DNA of 64,000 bases, taken from positions 62,001 to 126,000 of the forward strand of contig NZ_RFFH01000006.1 in assembly GCF_003696265.1 (NCBI RefSeq), written 5' to 3'. This DNA comes from Nocardia stercoris. Lineage in GTDB: Bacteria; Actinomycetota; Actinomycetes; Mycobacteriales; Mycobacteriaceae. The notes beneath the pieces are model-generated. The model was given only the letters and a program-made list of their open reading frames with translations, ran no database searches and was not told where the DNA came from. The first letter of the stretch is position 1, and every line of letters starts with the position of its first letter. Positions 62,652-64,000 of this stretch are shown piece after piece. The position numbers and the translations under genes are program-made.

Positions 62652-63826
62652 GGCCGGCCGTCCGCGGCACGGCCCAGTCGCTCGATCGCCTCGGTCAAGG
62701 TGGTCGTGTCCGAGGTGACGAACGACAGCCGCAGCGAGTTCTCGTGCCCGGCGCCGACCGCGAACGCCGCGCCCGGCACATAGGCCACGCCCTGCTCGAT
62801 CGCCCGGGGCAGCAGCGCGGAAGTGTCTGTGCCGTCGGTGAAGTCGACCCAGACGAACATGCCGCCCGCGGCGTCGGTGCTGACCACGCGGTCGCCGAAC
62901 CGGCCGCGCACGGCGGCGACCAGTGCCTTCGCGCGTTCTCCGTATACCGCGCGCACGGAGTCGACATGGGCGGTGAACCAGTCGGTGTCGGCGAGCAGGT
63001 CGGCCGCGATCTGCTGGGTGAGCGCCGAACCGCACAGGTCCGCACCCTGTTTCAGTAGTTCGACGGCCCGGCACACCGATTCGGGTGCCACCATCCAGCC
63101 GACGCGCAGGGTCGGGGCCAGTGTCTTGGAGGCGCTGGACAGCCGGATCACGTTCGGCGCGTAGGTGGCCACCGGGTCCGGGCTGGGCCGCTCGAACCAC
63201 AGTTCACCGTACGGGTCGTCCTCGACGACCCAGAAGCCGTGCGCCACAGCGAGTTCCGCGAGCCGACGGCGGCGTTCCGGGCTCATCGTGACCCCGCGCG
63301 GATTGTGGAAGTTGCTGACCGTGTGCACCACGGCCGGGCGCTCGCCCCGCGCCAGCAGTTGTTCGACGACGTCGACGCGCATGCCGTCGGCGTCCAGCGG
63401 GACCGCCACGATGCGGGCACCGGCGGCCCGGTACACCTGCAGGGCGCCCACATAGGCCGGGTCCTCGACCAGCACCAGCGCGCCCGGATCGAGCAGCACC
63501 TCGGCGAGTAGTGACAGTGCCTGCTGGGAGCCGTGTGTGACGAAGACCTCCCCGAGCGGCACCGTCCGGCCCAGCCGTGCGGACTCCCGGGCGGCCAGCA
63601 CCTCGCGCAGCGGGATCCAGCCGGCCGACTCGGTGTACTGCAGCCGGGACCGTCGCGCGAGCGCGGCGTCGGCAGCCGCGGCGATCTTCTCCTGCGGCAT
63701 GAGCTGCTCGTCGGGCAGGCCACCGGCCAGGCTGATGATGTCGCCGCGCGAGGTCAGCTTCAGCAGATCGCGGATGGCGGAGCTCTGCAGACCGGACAGG
63801 CGGGCGGCCAGCGGCGGCAACGACAT
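62636..63826 (-). CDS. PLP-dependent class I/II aminotransferase (2-aminoadipate/aromatic type)
   Basis: The 396-residue product is a fold-type I aminotransferase of the LysN/ARO8 kind: SRGDIISLAGGLPDEQLMP, YTESAGWIPLREVLAAR, VTHGSQQALSLLAEVLLDPGALVLVEDPAY, NFHNPRG, VVEDDPYGELWF and the PLP Lys in RLSSASKTLAPTLRVGWM. It has no GntR DNA-binding domain, so it is an enzyme. It could transaminate 2-aminoadipate, the product of the Lat-Pcd route, or aromatic amino acids. ATG 63826 with GGAGG at seven bases. Confidence 0.9.
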   Translation of the reverse strand: MSLPPLAARLSGLQSSAIRDLLKLTSRGDIISLAGGLPDEQLMPQEKIAAAADAALARRSRLQYTESAGWIPLREVLAARESARLGRTVPLGEVFVTHGSQQALSLLAEVLLDPGALVLVEDPAYVGALQVYRAAGARIVAVPLDADGMRVDVVEQLLARGERPAVVHTVSNFHNPRGVTMSPERRRRLAELAVAHGFWVVEDDPYGELWFERPSPDPVATYAPNVIRLSSASKTLAPTLRVGWMVAPESVCRAVELLKQGADLCGSALTQQIAADLLADTDWFTAHVDSVRAVYGERAKALVAAVRGRFGDRVVSTDAAGGMFVWVDFTDGTDTSALLPRAIEQGVAYVPGAAFAVGAGHENSLRLSFVTSDTTTLTEAIERLGRAADGRPQSRS

Positions 63827-63896
63827 GTTCGACCTCCGGGACGGTGACGAGGCGGTATGCCCCAACTGTCGCACATGCCGACCAAGATCTGAAATG

Positions 63897-63928
63897 CCTA
63901 TCCCACAATTTGAGAATTGTGGGATAGG
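63897..63928 (-). terminator. 14-bp perfect hairpin at the 3' end of an unidentified gene
   Basis: CCTATCCCACAATT and AATTGTGGGATAGG pair perfectly around TGAG. It starts 7 bp after the stop of the minus-strand gene entering from the right, as a terminator would, but lacks a T-run. It is also about 70 bp upstream of the aminotransferase start and could be an operator. Confidence 0.5.
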
Positions 63929-63935
63929 TCGCGAC

Positions 63936-64000
63936 TCAGCGCGAGACGATCGAGAAGATCGCCCAGCGCCCGTCCCGGTTCACCGTGCGCACCACCTGCG
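63936..64000 (-). CDS. C-terminal end of an unidentified protein
   Basis: An open frame enters from the right edge on the minus strand and ends with TGA at 63938-63936. The visible end reads QVVRTVNRDGRWAIFSIVSR. A hairpin follows closely. Too little is visible for assignment. Confidence 0.5.
   Translation of the reverse strand, partial: QVVRTVNRDGRWAIFSIVSR

Overview
The window reads as a chromosomal segment of a high-GC mycolic-acid actinomycete, most likely Nocardia or a close relative. Grounds: uniformly high GC with GTG/TTG starts and frequent stop/start overlaps, an AccA3-AccE5-AccD5 acyl-CoA carboxylase set, lysine 6-aminotransferase with its Lrp regulator, and gene content that follows, from memory, the M. 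tuberculosis segment fadE25-purE-purK-Rv3277-Rv3278c-birA-accD5-accE5-maf-sseA-accA3-lat-lrpA-pcd-lhr-nei-glpD2. No rRNA, tRNA, CRISPR array, insertion sequence or prophage was seen. All assignments come from reading the translations; no database search was run.

Layout. 0-2 kb: end of a branched-chain 2-oxoacid dehydrogenase E1-beta gene and the E2 gene. 2-9.7 kb: thioesterase, MFS exporter with a repeat-expanded central loop, three-gene NAD(P) transhydrogenase operon pntAa-pntAb-pntB with a strong terminator and an upstream palindrome, then HIT / maleylpyruvate-isomerase-like / peptidase E-like genes in one transcriptional direction. 10-14 kb: LysR regulator, a 28-residue amphipathic peptide gene, a TetR-DHA2 efflux pair with two operator copies, and two tandem tiny Ala/Gly/Ser-rich proteins. 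14.5-17 kb: GroES-like protein, FAD-linked oxidase, GNAT and a hypothetical. 17.2-20 kb: an accessory patch with three related secreted proteins that share a conserved promoter/leader box, a remnant of an acyl-CoA dehydrogenase gene and a Gly/Trp-rich secreted protein.

20.3-30.5 kb: FadE25-type acyl-CoA dehydrogenase with two operator-like sites and a TetR gene, a membrane-anchored trypsin-like protease with a zinc ribbon, a purK-purE-small-gene operon, a GtrA protein, a two-component system, a PH-domain membrane protein and birA. 30.5-38.3 kb: small genes, a DUF1707 membrane protein, and two receptor Ser/Thr kinases; the second has 1459 residues with proline-rich and acidic repeat arrays and FHA-ligand-like threonine motifs. 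38.4-45 kb: accA3, sseA, a winged-helix regulator, maf, accE5 and accD5. BirA, AccA3, AccE5 and AccD5 together supply biotin-dependent carboxylation for lipid synthesis.

45-48.6 kb: lysine catabolism (lat, lrp, pcd). 48.7-54.3 kb: lhr helicase and a Nei-type glycosylase. 54.3-59 kb: PadR-controlled membrane protein, divergent membrane protein, quinone oxidoreductase and a COG4705-like membrane protein. 59-64 kb: divergent glpD and glpK for glycerol use, an aminotransferase and the end of an unidentified gene. The best candidates for undescribed biology are the co-regulated secreted repeat-protein family (17.2-19.4 kb), the cluster of tiny proteins (11.1-14.1 kb), and the giant kinase with possible built-in phosphothreonine ligands (33.9-38.3 kb).
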